A stretch of 64,000 nt of DNA from Sindora glabra (GCA_020226215.1 CM035229.1:79439343-79503342), one strand, 5' to 3'; shown: positions 1 through 13,235, numbered from the stretch's first letter. The notes: a model not told the origin generated them from the letters alone. Numbers and translations are program-made.

Positions 1-493
1 GATATGAGTTTACAGTGTGGCAGTAAGAATCCTGATGACAACACCAAACAAAAAATTTATATGCCAATTTTGCAGACCTGGTCTTATTTGCATAATTTAT
101 ATCTTTCAAAATTCCAAAGAGAACTTCTCTGACAAGAAGCCCTGATGGCCTTATATTCAACTCATTCAAAACCAACCTGGCATCATGCCCTGGACCATCT
201 TGCCGAAGAATTTCAAGGACCCTCTCTGCATTTACCTTTACATTTTCTAAAAATTCCTGTCTAAGTGAAGAATGATTTTGGTTAGAACCATCATCATATG
301 CATTGCGAATTTCATCTGTAGTAGGATCATAATCAGAAAATTTCCACAGTTTTTTCAAAGGCTCCTCGACAAAGTCAAATCCATTGTCAATTCCATCGCC
401 ATGAAATGGATGATAAAGGAACTTTTGTGAAATATTCAAACAATATGAGAGTCTCTGGACTATTCTGGGACCTCCCCGGGCTATGGAATTCAT
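1..493 (-). CDS. Pentatricopeptide repeat (PPR) protein, N-terminal part only (At3g60050-like)
   Basis: The visible part is a single open frame of 164 codons from an ATG at 493 to the left edge, so the C-terminal majority lies outside the window. The start gives MNSIARGGPRIVQRLSYC, rich in Arg and Ser and without acidic residues for the first ~30 positions, which suggests a mitochondrial presequence (inference). Later stretches such as NIRPSGLLVREVLFGIL and AKLAYKFFVW match, from memory, the region just before the first PPR motifs of Arabidopsis At3g60050. PPR proteins of this P class bind organellar RNA and help its processing or translation; the specific target is unknown. An overlapping 85-codon frame at 387-644 is open by chance in another phase and lacks the family sequence. 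The family call is firm; the exact orthologue is less so. Confidence 0.85.
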   Translation of the reverse strand, partial: MNSIARGGPRIVQRLSYCLNISQKFLYHPFHGDGIDNGFDFVEEPLKKLWKFSDYDPTTDEIRNAYDDGSNQNHSSLRQEFLENVKVNAERVLEILRQDGPGHDARLVLNELNIRPSGLLVREVLFGILKDINYANKTRSAKLAYKFFVWCCHQDSYCHTVNSY

Positions 494-1260
494 GGTCTAA
501 ATCCATCATTTCTGCAAATCTACGATGAGCAAAGAAAACGACTCGCCAATTAATGATACAAAATTTTTTTGTTGCCCTGGGAACTTCAAATTCATCGTGG
601 TAGGAGATTGAGGGACCACCGTGACATTGAAATCCTAATTGCAAACAGAAAATATTGAATCTAAGACGTCATCCAATAATGATATACCCTGTACACTCTC
701 AGAGTTCCACTGACAGGAAGTTCATCAAAGCATGCCCGCGTTAGGTCTTTTGTTGCTGCCCTGGGAGATAGAACATTATGTCAAAAACACAACAATAAAT
801 ATGCAGAGAATCGGGTAACTAAAATTCGTCTGCTCCAGACTATTACACACGATCCTTGCAACCGATACGAAACAAAGAAGAATTGCGGAATATCTCAACA
901 ACACAGCAGAATATCATAAATACAACATATGAATCTAGTTCTTTTGTTTATATTTCACCTCAAAGAAGAATAACTGAAGAGATTACAGCCACAATCCAGT
1001 TCCCTTGTGGAATGCTGCCAAGTGTGGTTCTTTCAGTTCTCAAGTTGTAGAATTTGTGCAAAACTCATCGAGTCACAAGGTTTTGCTCCTAACCTAAATC
1101 CTGTCAAACGACGTTTCGGAAACCCGATTGAGAAATCACCTGCGACGATAGCATTGGATTCGTTGGCACTCAACAGCGCCCGTGATAAACCCTAAATAGA
1201 GTAGAGTGGCTCTGTCCAAGTCTTCCTCAGACATGAGGGGTTTGTTTCCCATTCAGCCCT
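494..1260 (-). other. Upstream and probable 5' leader region of the PPR gene
   Basis: This stretch has a more balanced base composition than the AT-rich DNA that follows. It probably holds the promoter and untranslated leader of the PPR gene. I see no protein of known type on either strand; short open frames at 856-1195 on the plus strand show no homology I recognise. Confidence 0.4.
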
Positions 1261-2004
1261 CAATAAGAACGTCCAGCAAGCTATGCCATTGTAACATTTT
1301 ACTTGACGTTAATTTTTATGTCCCATATACTTTCGTTCTAATTTCTATTTAAATTAATATTTTTTTTTTTACTTTCGACTATATTTTGCAACTTTTCCTT
1401 AGAGGTTTTATCAGTAGTTTTACATATAAATAATGCTTTTATTTAACGTGGCTTGATCATTTTAACATGAGTTATCGGACTATTTTTATTTTTATTTAAA
1501 TGCCAAGTAATTAACATTCCACTTCTGTATCTACATGAATTTATTATAAATATTTATATTTATTTATATATTATTTGTGAAATATATTTAATTTATTTTG
1601 ATTGAGATTTATTCTGATTATAATTTAATTAGTAATATTATTAATTAATAATATTTTTAGAGCAAACATAATATTTAATTTTTTATTTATAAAGATGATG
1701 ATTATTATATTCTAAAATTTTATAATTAATAATATTAAAAAATTAAATGGTGCTAGATTATTGAGTAATGTTGCATATTTTTGAAAAGTTATGCAATAAA
1801 TTTGTTATAAATAAAAATTAGAAAATAAAAAATTCAATGAGAACACTAGACCGAAATGTATTTGTACCTTTTTTTTGAAAAATTATGTCATATTTGGAGT
1901 AGTGATAGTATAGAGCAAATATAATAATAATAAATCAAATATAAATTCATAAAAAAATTTCAATACTTTTAACTATAAAAAAGTAAAAACAATGAGTGAA
2001 ATTA

Positions 2005-3625
2005 AGGGAGTGTTTGGTTCAACCCGGGGCAATGAAAAATGAATGAAATCCAAGTTTTGAATTAATAGAATATTAATTAGCGTATAATGTATAAGTGGAT
2101 AATATTTCAATTCTTTTTAATTTAATTTTTTATTAATTCAAAATTACTATAGACATCAAAAATGAAATTTGAAATTGAGTTCTAAATCTTTTATATTTAT
2201 TAAATTGTGCTTTACAAATTTAGTATACCATCTCATATTTAATAACAATTATTGAATTGTATTTGAAACTCATTTTCAAATTCTATTTTTAATATATATA
2301 GCATCGTTATTATTAATTTAGATATCATGCCCTTAATAAATAATTATATTCCTATTTTAAATAATAAATAATTGAAAGTTAATTAAGTAAGTAAGTAAAA
2401 AAATATATAATATCATAAATTTAGTATAAATAATCAAATAAAAATTAAGTAAGTAAATAAATATGTGATATTATAAATTATAATTAATTAAATTTTAGAT
2501 GATTATATTCTTACCTTAAATAAATATCGTTAGTGAATTACTATTTGCCACTATTCATCATTAATAATCATTGATCATCACTTATTGCTAATGACTATTT
2601 CTAATAAGTACCTATTATCAATAATTATTATTCACTATTACTTATCACCAATGACTACTGCTAACCATTGTCAAGCACAATTTACTATCATCCATTCTCA
2701 AGGATCACTGTTGACTATAACCTATAGTTAAGGGTATAAATAGGTTGGATTAAGCTACACTTTATCCTAAATAGGCCAAACTTATTTCTAAATTATTAAG
2801 GTTGAAGCTTGATCTATTAGTCTGTATAATACCAAAATTTAGGCTCAGCCTAACCTGCTAAAGAAGTCTAATTAGACTTTTTAACCTCTTTAGAAGTCCT
2901 ATTGTATAAATAGGCTTTCAAATTTGTTAATAGATTAAAGTTTTTTCAAGACTCAAAATTATCCAATGGTCTAATTAAGCTATATATATACATATACATA
3001 TGTATTAAAATAATTATATTATTTGCATATATAATATATATTATATTATATTATTTATATATATATATTTATAATTAAATAAGTTAAGTTAATAAACTTG
3101 CAAATCGAGCCTAAAGAAAAAAATTTGGACTATTTGTCTAAATAGGCTAATTTATTAACATAAGCCTGACTTATTTAGATAAATAGATTAAGTTAAAGTA
3201 AGTCTTAAGTAAGCTAAGTTGTAGGCCCCTAATAGGTCATCTAACATATTTGTACCTTTACCCATAGTCATTAACTACTATTTACTATCACCTATTGCCA
3301 TTAATTACTATTTACTATTACCTATTATCAATCACAACTCGTTATGAGTAACTAATATTGGCCGCTACATACTCTCGTTGATTACTATTAGTTATCACTT
3401 GATCACTAGTGATCGCTTTCAGGCCAATACTTATCATCTTAATAACTTAATTTTTAATAAGAATATTTCTAGTAATATAATAATATTTTTAAGAATATTT
3501 TTAATTAGATCAAATATGATAATATTATATTTTTAACTATTAAATTCCTAAGAATGACATTCCTAGGAGTATTAGAATTTCCTAGAATGTTTAATTTTGC
3601 AAACCAAATACTATCTTAGTATAAG
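2005..3625. repeat. Possible nested inverted-repeat element containing degenerate short tandem repeats
   Basis: The left end has GTGTTTGGTTCAAC near 2010. The right end has GCAAACCAAATACT near 3600, whose complement AGTATTTGGTTTGC resembles it, as in many plant hAT- or Mutator-like miniature elements. Inside, 2540-2720 and 3250-3430 consist of degenerate repeats around ACTATTACCTATTGCCA. They are separated by 2712-3275, whose ends AGGGTATAAATAGG and GTACCTTTACCC also look inverted. This suggests a second element that landed in the repeat tract and split it. No clean target duplication was confirmed. Confidence 0.35.
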
Positions 3626-4759
3626 CTAAATAATTTTAAGTATTTATTGAAAGTTTACAAGTGAATTTACCTTTTACGAAGTTTAATTTTCTATAAGAAT
3701 CTATTTTTTATATGAATCAAATGACTCTTTATACAATTTATTATTAACTATCAATTAAGTTTATCAACTATTCATTAATTTATCAGTTATTAGCTATCAT
3801 ATTAGCTTATTGCATGAAAAAAATTCTTAATAAGTTCTGAAAGATAAATTATAACTTAAAAACTAATAATGTTTTAAGATTTTTTTAATTTTGTTCTATT
3901 TCATTTAATTAAATAACAATCTATATTTTAATTATGTAAATAAATACTGGACATATCTTTATTAATTTAATATAAATAAATATGTGATATCATAAAATAT
4001 AATTAATTAAATTATAAAGTATTATATTATTATTTAAAATGATAAATAAAAGGAAACTAATAAATGCATGATGTTAAAAATATAATTAATTAAAGTTTAG
4101 GCAATTATAATATTATTTTGAATATTTTGATTGTATTAATATAATTTGATATTAAAATATATATGAATTAATTTAATTTATGTATATATATATTTATATT
4201 AACATATTTTTTATATTATTTTATTTTTAATTAGTTTTTATCAAATAATTCTAATATATTCAATTAACTTATCAATTATCAGTAAAGTCGTTATCATCTT
4301 TATCTCATATTCTAAAATTTAAAAATTAAAATGATGGGTATTAATAACAATATGAGTATTAATATAAAAAGTTGTATTTATATTTCTCTTAAATTTATCT
4401 TTCAATTTCCTAAAAGAGCAGGAAAAGGATTCCAAAATCTTGAAAACAATGAAAAAGTTGATGAGGAGATCCAAATCCATTGTTTGATTAATTTTTTACA
4501 AATAATTTCATTAAAAATATAATTTTAGAAATATAATAATTAAATCAAAGGTAATTAATAATGTTATTAATAAAAAAAAATTAATAATTTTTTGTAATAT
4601 GATATCATATGGATGGATGATAAGTGTAAAATTATTTAAAAATTAACATATATTTAAATATATAAAAATATTATTGGTATACATTATTCTATCTCATAAG
4701 ACAAGGCTAATTGATTTTAATTTATAATTTCTTTATTAAAATGTGAAAAAAAGCATTAA

Positions 4760-5185
4760 TTTAAGAAAAGATAAAACTTAAATAAAATTCTTTAGGTATT
4801 TACAGTAAAATTTTCAATTCAAATTATAATATATATTAATTGATTTATTATAATTATAATATTATTAATTATTAAATTAAATTTATTAATAATTAATAGA
4901 GTAATTAATATATTTATTGTAATTTGAATAACGAATCTTATAATAATCACAAAAGAAACTTTACTTAAGTTTTATCTTTTGAGAAAAGTGATGAAAAACA
5001 TGAAGAATAGGATTTTTTTTTTAAAAAATAATTTTACCTAAAATTTTTCCTTTATTATAATTTGAATAATGAACCTTATAACAATCACAAAAGAAACTTT
5101 ACTTAATTTTAATCTTTTGAGAAAAGTGATGAAAAATATGAATAATAAGATTTTTTTAAAATAATTTTACCTAAAATTTTTTCTT
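4760..5185. repeat. Tandem 138-bp duplication inside an inverted-repeat structure
   Basis: Two direct copies with a period of 138 bases lie at about 4914-5051 and 5052-5182; both contain CACAAAAGAAACTTTACTTA. The segment at 4760-4840 is approximately the reverse complement of the first copy (GATAAAACTTAAATAAA against TTTACTTAAGTTTTATC), so the region could fold back. It is a decayed miniature transposon-like repeat without coding content. Confidence 0.5.
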
Positions 5186-5204
5186 TCTTCCTTGACATAG
5201 GTTC

Positions 5205-5760
5205 TATTTCATACAAATAGTTAATAAGTTAGCTGATAGCTGATAGTTGATATGTTAAGTAAAGTGTTTCATAAAATTAGTTGTTGAATTGGCCGAAATT
5301 GTAAAATGACAAAAAGAGAAATACATATATAATTAAAATAATTTATATTATTTAAAAATTAAAGTATATTAACGTAATTAAAAATTTTAAAATAAAAGTA
5401 TAATTTTTTATATTTAATTAATTATATTTTTTAAACTTATATATTTATTCACTTCTATAATTTTTATTTTATTATTTATTATAAAAGTATAACTATTTAA
5501 ATTATAATTAATTATATTTTATAAAAATTATTTTAATTTATATTAAAAAAGGTGTAGGTTGTAAGTTAATAAAAAGAAGAAGTATAAACTTAGAAAGAAT
5601 TTAAAAATATAGTAGCTTATATGTTACAAGTTACTTTAGGTAGGCTTATTAAATTAAGTAACATTATTAAATCAAAGTTTATAAACTAGTGCAAGAAATA
5701 CCTCTAGAAACTAACTTATAACTTAGTCATACTTTGATTAAAATGTCCTAACATATAATT
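5205..5760. repeat. AT-rich miniature repeat of the 'AGCTGATAG' type
   Basis: The left side carries TAGCTGATAGCTGATAGTTG and the right side ACTTATAACTTAG, with an AT-only core. Similar sequences occur at 3730-4300, 46270-46880 and 61790-62440, the last two being part of the large segmental duplication. The pattern fits a family of short non-autonomous DNA transposons. Exact ends are uncertain. Confidence 0.35.
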
Positions 5761-6239
5761 TATGCTAATAAAAAAGGGAAATGTAAAAAATCAACTGTGC
5801 ATAATGCTTATGCACCACTTGAAAGAGAAATATTTGATTTCATTTGCCACAATTATGAATGAATCAAAAATGTAAAATTTTTACAAAGATGTTATATGCA
5901 TGAGATTCAAAATTAGGTTTCAAATTTTTTATATCCATTAAATTGAATTTTATAAATTTGTATACATTATCCTGTATTCAATTGACCTTTTAATTTACAT
6001 TTGAAATTCAATTGTAGATTCCATGTTTATTGCATGTAGCACTGTTGTAATTTCATTTTCGAAACATATCCTGTTATGCCTTCCTTAAATTATAGTAAAT
6101 TAAAAATAAAATTTTATAAGAAAGAATACTTAAGATGATTTGTAAATTCAATTAAGTTTGAAATTTTATGTGTGAAATATAAAATAAAATAAATTTCTTA
6201 AAATCGAGATTATATGAATATGAATTTGATCAAAAATTG

Positions 6240-9200
6240 ATGAAGAAAATGTGCTAGAATTATAAAGTATAAAGCTTTGTATTGATATAAATGAATAAGT
6301 GAATATAGAAGAGGTTTAAAAGAAATTTTTTAAAAATACCTTTAGGACCCTATTTTCTCCATTTCAACCCCTAAGCTTTAACACCTCTCTCATTTCTTCA
6401 TTTCTTAACTTCTTACAACTCTCTTTATATAATCTTTACTTTACTCCATTAATCAAGTAAGGAGAAATTTTATTCTTCTTGATTTCTTCATCTAAGCAAG
6501 GTAAAAACATCACTTTCATTAAGAATCATTCTTATTTCTTCTTAATTGATGAAGAGAATTGAAACTATTTAGTTTTATTTGAAATTTTAAACCCTAACTT
6601 TAGAACCTATGAATTTTGATGTGATTAGGGTTGAAAGATTTTTAAATTAACTTTCTAGTATCCTTTTCCATACAAAGTAAATTGATAATTTAGCTAAATT
6701 TATAGATTTTATGGTTATATGATGATGTTGATGAAATATGAATTATTTTGTAATTTTGCTTGAATCACGTCTGATTTGATATATTAAGAGTAATAAATGA
6801 TGAGGAGTGGTGATATAAGATATTAAATAGGTATATTAATGATTGTATCAAGATTTAATGTGTAAATATTTGTTTAAAGGGCATTTAGGATTGGGTAAAT
6901 AGTGAAATTTTCATTAAAAAAATTAAGATTTTCAGGTGTAAATCAAATAGTCAATCGATTTTGAAGGTCTAGAGGAAAACTAGGCTTTAGAATTGAGTAA
7001 CAATCAATTCTAAAGGTTTGGAGGCAAAACTAGGCAAGTAAATTAATTGGTTAATCGATTGGTCAATAGATTCACAGACCTAAAATTTTTATGCTAAATT
7101 TGAAGAGGTATAACTTATTTATCTTACATCTGTTTTAAACAAATTACCTATTATTTTAAAGGTAATTGAGTTTAATTTCAAATAAAATTAGTTTCAATTA
7201 AAATCTTATATATGTTTTAAGATATCATCAAAATAGTAGACAGAGGTAAAAAACTTAAGATTTTTAAAAAAATGGACTTTTATATCTCTCTTCTAAAAGG
7301 CATATCACTTTCAAATCTTGATCAATTTGGGTGAGTGAATGGTTTATGAAAAGTTAATTGAATTTACTTTCACATGAAATAAGTTTATAAACAATCTATT
7401 CATGATTTTTAAATTATCCATAAAACATCATTTAAAAATCATAACTATAATGATCCTATAGTTAACTATATCCAATTTATTTTGTGTTTTCATGATTTAT
7501 AAGGGTCCAACATAGGGTTTTTGATCTCTAAACATCGAAGATAAGTAGTTTATGATATTTATATGATAAGCACATAACAAAATGATCATGAAATGAGTAA
7601 TATTAATGTTTATAAATTATCCTTGTGAATTGTGAAATAGGAAAAAGGAAAAAAGAAATGAAAATAGGATACTTGAGGATCCTTGGAGCAAATTAACATT
7701 CTCAAGTAGGTGTATATCTATTTTAGGAACTTTTATACTTAATTTTCCTACACTTTATTTGCTTTATATACTAGGATAATATGTTGTAAAATTAAGAGAC
7801 TAAATGTGTATAAATGTATATCTTAATACAAATGAGTATGAAAAATTTGTGATCTTGATTGTTTCCTATTATGATAAAGATTATGGTATATAATGGTGTT
7901 TCCTAAGAACTTTTTATTTCTTGTTAATTACTATTAATTGATCTTTTGTAAATGATGTAATGAAGGCATTGTATCAATTGTTAGTTAGTTATGATGAATG
8001 TATATTTTAATTGAGATTGTAATTATGATTGTGCTTGACTTGTGATGACATAAAAGAAATGTGGTAAAATTGAGTGTGCTCATATCCAAACGTGAATGTG
8101 TTTGAAGTTATAGTATTATAAATAAGGATGACTATGATGATGAATCGATACATCGTACTATGACTAATGTGATTTAATTCGTGTTGTTAATATACAAATG
8201 GTATCAATGTGATAAAAAAGTGGCTTAGAGTCAGATATAAGGAATGTGATTGGGTGACTTTATTAAGGTAAAGTTAAAAATGTTATAGACTAAATGTATA
8301 ATTTCGTAAAATGATATGAGTAGAATATTTTTATAGTATAAAGTTCTAATAATTCAATTATCTAATATTAGATTTAGAAAAGAAGAAAATCTTATTTTAT
8401 TATGATATTCTTTTTACCTGATATAGAACTAATAAAATAAGGATTGGATGCTTTAGAATGATATACTAGTATCCTTAAAGTAAATTAGTATCTTAAAAAT
8501 CTAATATTTTCAGTGCTCAAAATTTAATTTAAGTAAATACTTAAAATATGTTAATTGATTTTCTTAAGATGAAGTTGAAATTATTAAGAACTAAATGTCT
8601 AGTTTTATAATATAATATGATTTTGGCCTTCTTAGATTATAAAGCTTTAATATTTTGATTATTTTACACTTGACTTAAAAAGTCTTCATTTATGAAAATC
8701 TCTAATTTCTTTACAATAATTTTTGAAGATATAAAATAATATGAATAAAATTTGTTAAAAGCCTTACATTTTAATATTTTATTTATACAAGCTTGATTCC
8801 AAATAAATTACTATTTAAAGATAGCTTTTGGTTTTAAATTTAACATTAGAGAAATGTAAAAAGTCAATGACCTAGAATAATTTATTATGTTATGATTTGA
8901 ACTTGAAGTTAGAATATTTGGAAATAAAATAAATAATGCTCTTACGTTTATAATTTATCATTATAAATGGTGAAAGATAATCATAGATGTCCTACAATAT
9001 TTAAAAGTGGCTAGACATCATTAGGTAAGTATATGTCACTGTTTAAACTAATGTCTTAATAATAATTTGTTTAAATGTTATAATTTATAATCCTTATTAT
9101 AAATGGTACTAATCATGCGCCTATTCGTTAGCAAATCCTTAATAGCATAACTATGAATTATAATATACTATGAAATTAATCTTGTGGTCATGTATGAATA

Positions 9201-10520
9201 ACTTGGAAATAATACTTATGATGAATTAAAAATTATCTACTTAAGAGAATATTGTTTAAATAGGCTTGTAAGGCATGTTAACAATACTACTAATTGTTGA
9301 TTGATTATGTTTGAAATGTGATGGTAAATGATAATATATATATCATGCATGGAACTACATCGTTACCTTTATGTTAAAAACTATAGTGTGATCTATATTG
9401 GAATATGAATGAGTATTGTGGCTATGCAAGAAGGCATGGTGGTATTATTTCTTGGTATATTATATTATATGCTTTGATATGCCTCATGATGATAAATAGC
9501 TAATTTATATTGAGATTGTATTGAAATTGTGATTTGTAGAACTAAACTCTGTTATGTATATTATGATGTGAATTATGCCATGAATGACATTTAAAATAAG
9601 AAATATAACAAGGGTCATAATGTGAAAACTAGATGCTAAATTCTCGATAAAAAGGTGGGTAGGATATAAGATTGGCTTAAGAGGAAAAAGGATGGAAAGA
9701 TAGGTAGGGTATAAGGTGGATTTGGGAGTCAAAAGGTGGATACATATTTTTATTATATATATGATTTTTTTATTATGCTGTGAATTGGAATTCTATCTAT
9801 CCTTGAATGTTTCCATTTAATGTTATAGTGATTATATGATTAGCCATGATCGAGTTTTCAAGATTTAATTGGTGCGGAAAATAAAGTGTATGAATAATGG
9901 TGTGTGAAATAGTGTAATTAAAGGGGAGACCTACTCTGCTTGTAATATTGAATCGACTTCTCTTTGATATTAAAATTGAATTGAATGATGATGAAATTAT
10001 GAAGAACCTCTTTTGGGTTCTATTGTTCATGTATATGTGATTGTAGACACAAGTACAAATATGGAAGTATAACCATTAGATTGTTAAATGAGATAAAGTC
10101 ATCAGGTTTGAGTACTAAAAACCACCCAATGGTCATTCTATGTTGGTACTTGGATTAATTGTAATCAGATACTGATAATATTTCATTTTATAGATATATA
10201 TTCATTAAGATTATAAATCTCATTCTATTCTTTAACATTTTCAAAATATAACTTGAGAATATTGAGTTGTGAAGCTTATACAAGAGTCTGAGACAATCCT
10301 AAAAGAACTTGATAATTGAGATTAAGTTAAAATTCTTTTGAAATCAAATTTAAAGATTAGAGATAGAGATAAGGTGATATAATTTTGAATTACCCCAAAG
10401 ATAGAAGAATTTTTGTTAGATAAAATTAATATGAATAGTATTGAGGCTGATGGAAACTGAATAATAAGATCTACATTAGTCATGATCGAGCTCGAGTCAT
10501 GACATACCTAGTTATATCAA
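6240..10520. other. Long non-coding stretch with retrotransposon-LTR-like character (uncertain)
   Basis: After a CT-rich, leader-like stretch at 6350-6500 come about 4 kb of GA/TGA-rich sequence without frames of useful length. It includes AAAGGGGAGACCTACTCTGC near 9920, reminiscent of the AGGGGAGACTCTGC motif seen in some plant Ty3/gypsy long terminal repeats. No paired repeat, primer-binding site or polyprotein is visible. A large decayed solo LTR is possible, but this is a guess. Confidence 0.2.
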
Positions 10521-11084
10521 AATCCTTGATGATAGGAAACAAAGGAAAATATTTACATTGACATTGCATTTCTTATTACTGCTGCCTATTATTTTGTTTA
10601 GTTCCACTCATTTGCCCTAAATCTTTTCATTTTCTAAAGATAAAAGGACACCCTCTTAGCAATAACTCAATTAAAATGAATGTCATAAATAAACATATGA
10701 ATAAGCTTTTACAACAAGGTTCTACATAATAATAATATTATATTTGGCATTAAAAAAAGAAAGTAATTGATATCATATAGGACATGCAAATTCTCAAGGT
10801 ATATAAACATAATGAAATTAAATCAATCTTAAATGTATAAGCTCTAAACATCAAGATATTAATGTCAATCCTTCAATTAGATAAATCAAGATCTCTTATT
10901 ACTCTTCTTTCCCTTGCTGCTTCACCATTTTGGCCTACTTCTACTTTTATAGTAGAGTTATTAGATAGACTTTTGCCGCTTACACCAATAACAAAGCAAC
11001 ATAAATCACTTTACATTAACAAATCCATAAAAAAAAATCGATGCACATTATAATTTATTAGATAAACTTTTCACCTTGTGAGGT

Positions 11085-13235
11085 TTAATTTTCTACTGCT
11101 TTTCCAAACCAAGAACACACCATATCCTTAAGCTTACCTACTACATCACCTTTGCCATGGCTGTTCACATTAGTTTCCTTTATCCCACTCTTTATTTTCT
11201 TTAGCTTTTCTTTTAGCTTATTTATAGCATCAGAAACCACCTCAACCATAACTCTATCTTCATCACCAAAAGCTTTTGTTGGTTTTTCTTTCCTATTATG
11301 GAAAGCTTTTAAAATTGCCTTACATAGAGCCTTGTCTTCATCACCAAGCCTTAACTTTTAGCCAAATAGTTCTTTATGGAAACATCTTTCTCCTATTTTG
11401 GGATCTTACTGCTAGGTGAATTGGAAATTACTACATTTCCTGCTTCATAAATAGGAGTTAGTTTCTTTGTAACACTAAAGCAATTTTCTTCATATATTCT
11501 GTAGCTGATGTTGTTGTAGATATTATTGATGATATTTTCTCTTTATGATTACCCTCATCTAACGGGTTCTTCATTGGCTTGAAGTTTAGTTATTCTTTAA
11601 GCATGGTGTTGGTGGTATCATTAGTTTCCATAGTTTCTGTTGGATTTTCATATACTGTTAGCTTTGGAGAGGATTGATCATGACTTCTAGCATAAAGGTA
11701 ATAAGTATTAGTGGTAGTAGATTGTTATGGTGAGAACAGGTTATCATTAGCAATTAACAAGCCTTATGGTCATGGCTTTCAGTAAAATAAGACCAACTTC
11801 TATTTCCATCAATAGTTTTTTAAAACTTTAGGTTTTGTGTTACGACCTAGCTCATCTTTAGTATTCATTCTATTGAAAAAGTCTTGAATGGAAGGAATGT
11901 ATATTTCTTTAATACCTATTTTCTATAAGACAAATCTCGAGGTGATTCAATCTTTTTTTTACACAAAACTAAACCATGAAATTTCCAAAATTATGCCCAA
12001 CATTTTAGTTGTGTAATAGTATTCAATATTATTTTAAAGTTTTATTCTTTGTCATATTTGGAATTTCAAACCAAAATAATATTGAGTAAATTATCACTCA
12101 TATTATTATTAAAAATAATTTTCCAAAATCATGCATCTAAGCATCAATAAATGATTTGATCATTAAAAAAATTAATATATAATACACTTAAATAGCCATT
12201 AATTAATGATTAATATGATCTTTAATGACTGACTTAGACTTGCCAACCTTGTAGCATCAATGACTTTAGATTGGCAATTACGAGGAGAATAAACTTTAGC
12301 TCCACTTTTTAGTGGTGCATTAAGGCCTTCCTCTAAATTAACCTTGTATTCTCCTATCTTCTTCTCTTGAACAAATATTATAATTATCTTAGTTTGACTA
12401 ACATATGGAGAAAGAATTGCATTTTCTACCTTTTGGTTAAGTTCTTACTCTTTGATCATGTTTCAATAGCCACACTCTCATAAATTGATACAACATCTAA
12501 AAAATTCTCAATAAATGATCTGATCATTAAAAAAAATTAGTATATAATACACTTAAATGGCTATTAATTAATGATTAATATGGTGTTTAATGACTGACTT
12601 AGACTTGCCAACCCTTGTAGCATTAATGACTTTGGATTGGTAGTTAAGAGGATAGTAAGCTTTAGCTCCACTTTCTGGTGGTGCATTAAGGCCTTCCTCT
12701 AAATTGACCTTATGTTCTCCTATCTTCTTTTCTTCAACAAATATTATAACTGTCTCAGTTTGACTAGCACATGGAGAAAGAATTGCATTTTCTACCTTTT
12801 AGTCAAGTTCTTTCTCCTCAATTGTGCTTAAAATAGCCGTACCTTCTAAATTAATCTAACATCTAAACATGAAATATAATCCAACAAATAAACTCTAATA
12901 ATAAAAACTTACAACTAAATTCTAGTTTCATTTCCACTAATATTAGAAAATATTGTTGGTAGCCATTTGTTTTTAATACACAAGTAAATAATTCAAAAAA
13001 TATATAGTATATTGGGTGCTCTATGAACTTTTGGATTCTAAACAATTCCTTTAACGTTATCTTAATTATTTTCCTCATCCAAACCATGATCATCAAGAAT
13101 ATTTTGATTATAGTTGCGATCATGCCCTTATTTCTTAATCATGTCCTTAAGTTTGATGGCTTTTGCTTTCACCTTTGTTAGAATTGACTTCTTCCCATGA
13201 TTGTGTTCTTTTTAACATTATTCCTCTTCATTCAA
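11085..13235 (-). pseudogene. Dead LTI65/RD29 (CAP160-family) cold- and ABA-responsive gene
   Basis: Reading the minus strand, family landmarks appear in the right order but with stops and frame changes. An N-terminal part (13215-13010) reads KEHNHGKKSILTKVKAKAIK, then a stop, then GHDRNYNQNILDDHGLDEEN, then a degraded NPKVHRAP that mirrors the family's DPEVHGAP. Next come two copies of the KVNLEEGLNAP...NYQSKV block, then PSIQDFFNRMNTKDE, then SHDQSSP. The C-terminus has a GDED repeat and GKGDVVGKLKDMVCSWFGKA, ending in a natural stop at 11085-11087. At least six in-frame stops break the frame. Intact members (RD29A, RD29B/LTI65, spinach CAP160) are hydrophilic proteins induced by cold, drought and ABA. 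It sits next to SHOC1, as RD29B does in Arabidopsis. Confidence 0.8.
12149..12870. repeat. Direct tandem duplication (~361 bp unit) inside the LTI65 relic
   Basis: Two adjacent copies start at about 12149 (ATGATTTGATCATTAAA) and 12512 (ATGATCTGATCATTAAA) and run in register for about 350 bases. Both encode the NLEEGLNAP block of the CAP160 family on the minus strand. Copy 2 keeps that frame open across the block (PPESGAKAYYPLNYQSKV); copy 1 loses it after the same block through a small indel. The duplication therefore took place within a gene or young pseudogene and has since diverged. Confidence 0.8.

Larger units (their letters stand above)
1261..11084. other. Gene-free AT-rich intergenic DNA with decayed repeats
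   Basis: Nearly ten kilobases contain no supportable gene. The sequence is mostly A/T with homopolymer runs and imperfect inverted repeats typical of old non-autonomous transposons; the clearer ones are listed separately. The rest holds nothing I can name. The open frames here are all under 80 codons and have low-complexity translations. Confidence 0.7.

Noticed and set aside
387..644. 85-codon minus-strand open frame overlapping the PPR start
   Set aside because: The PPR homology lies in a different phase from an ATG at 493; this frame is a shadow.
856..1195. Two overlapping short plus-strand frames
   Set aside because: No recognisable protein content; they lie opposite the PPR leader or promoter.
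9505..10030. Two minus-strand frames of 75-77 codons
   Set aside because: Low-complexity Ile/Thr/His-rich translations from AT-rich repeat DNA.
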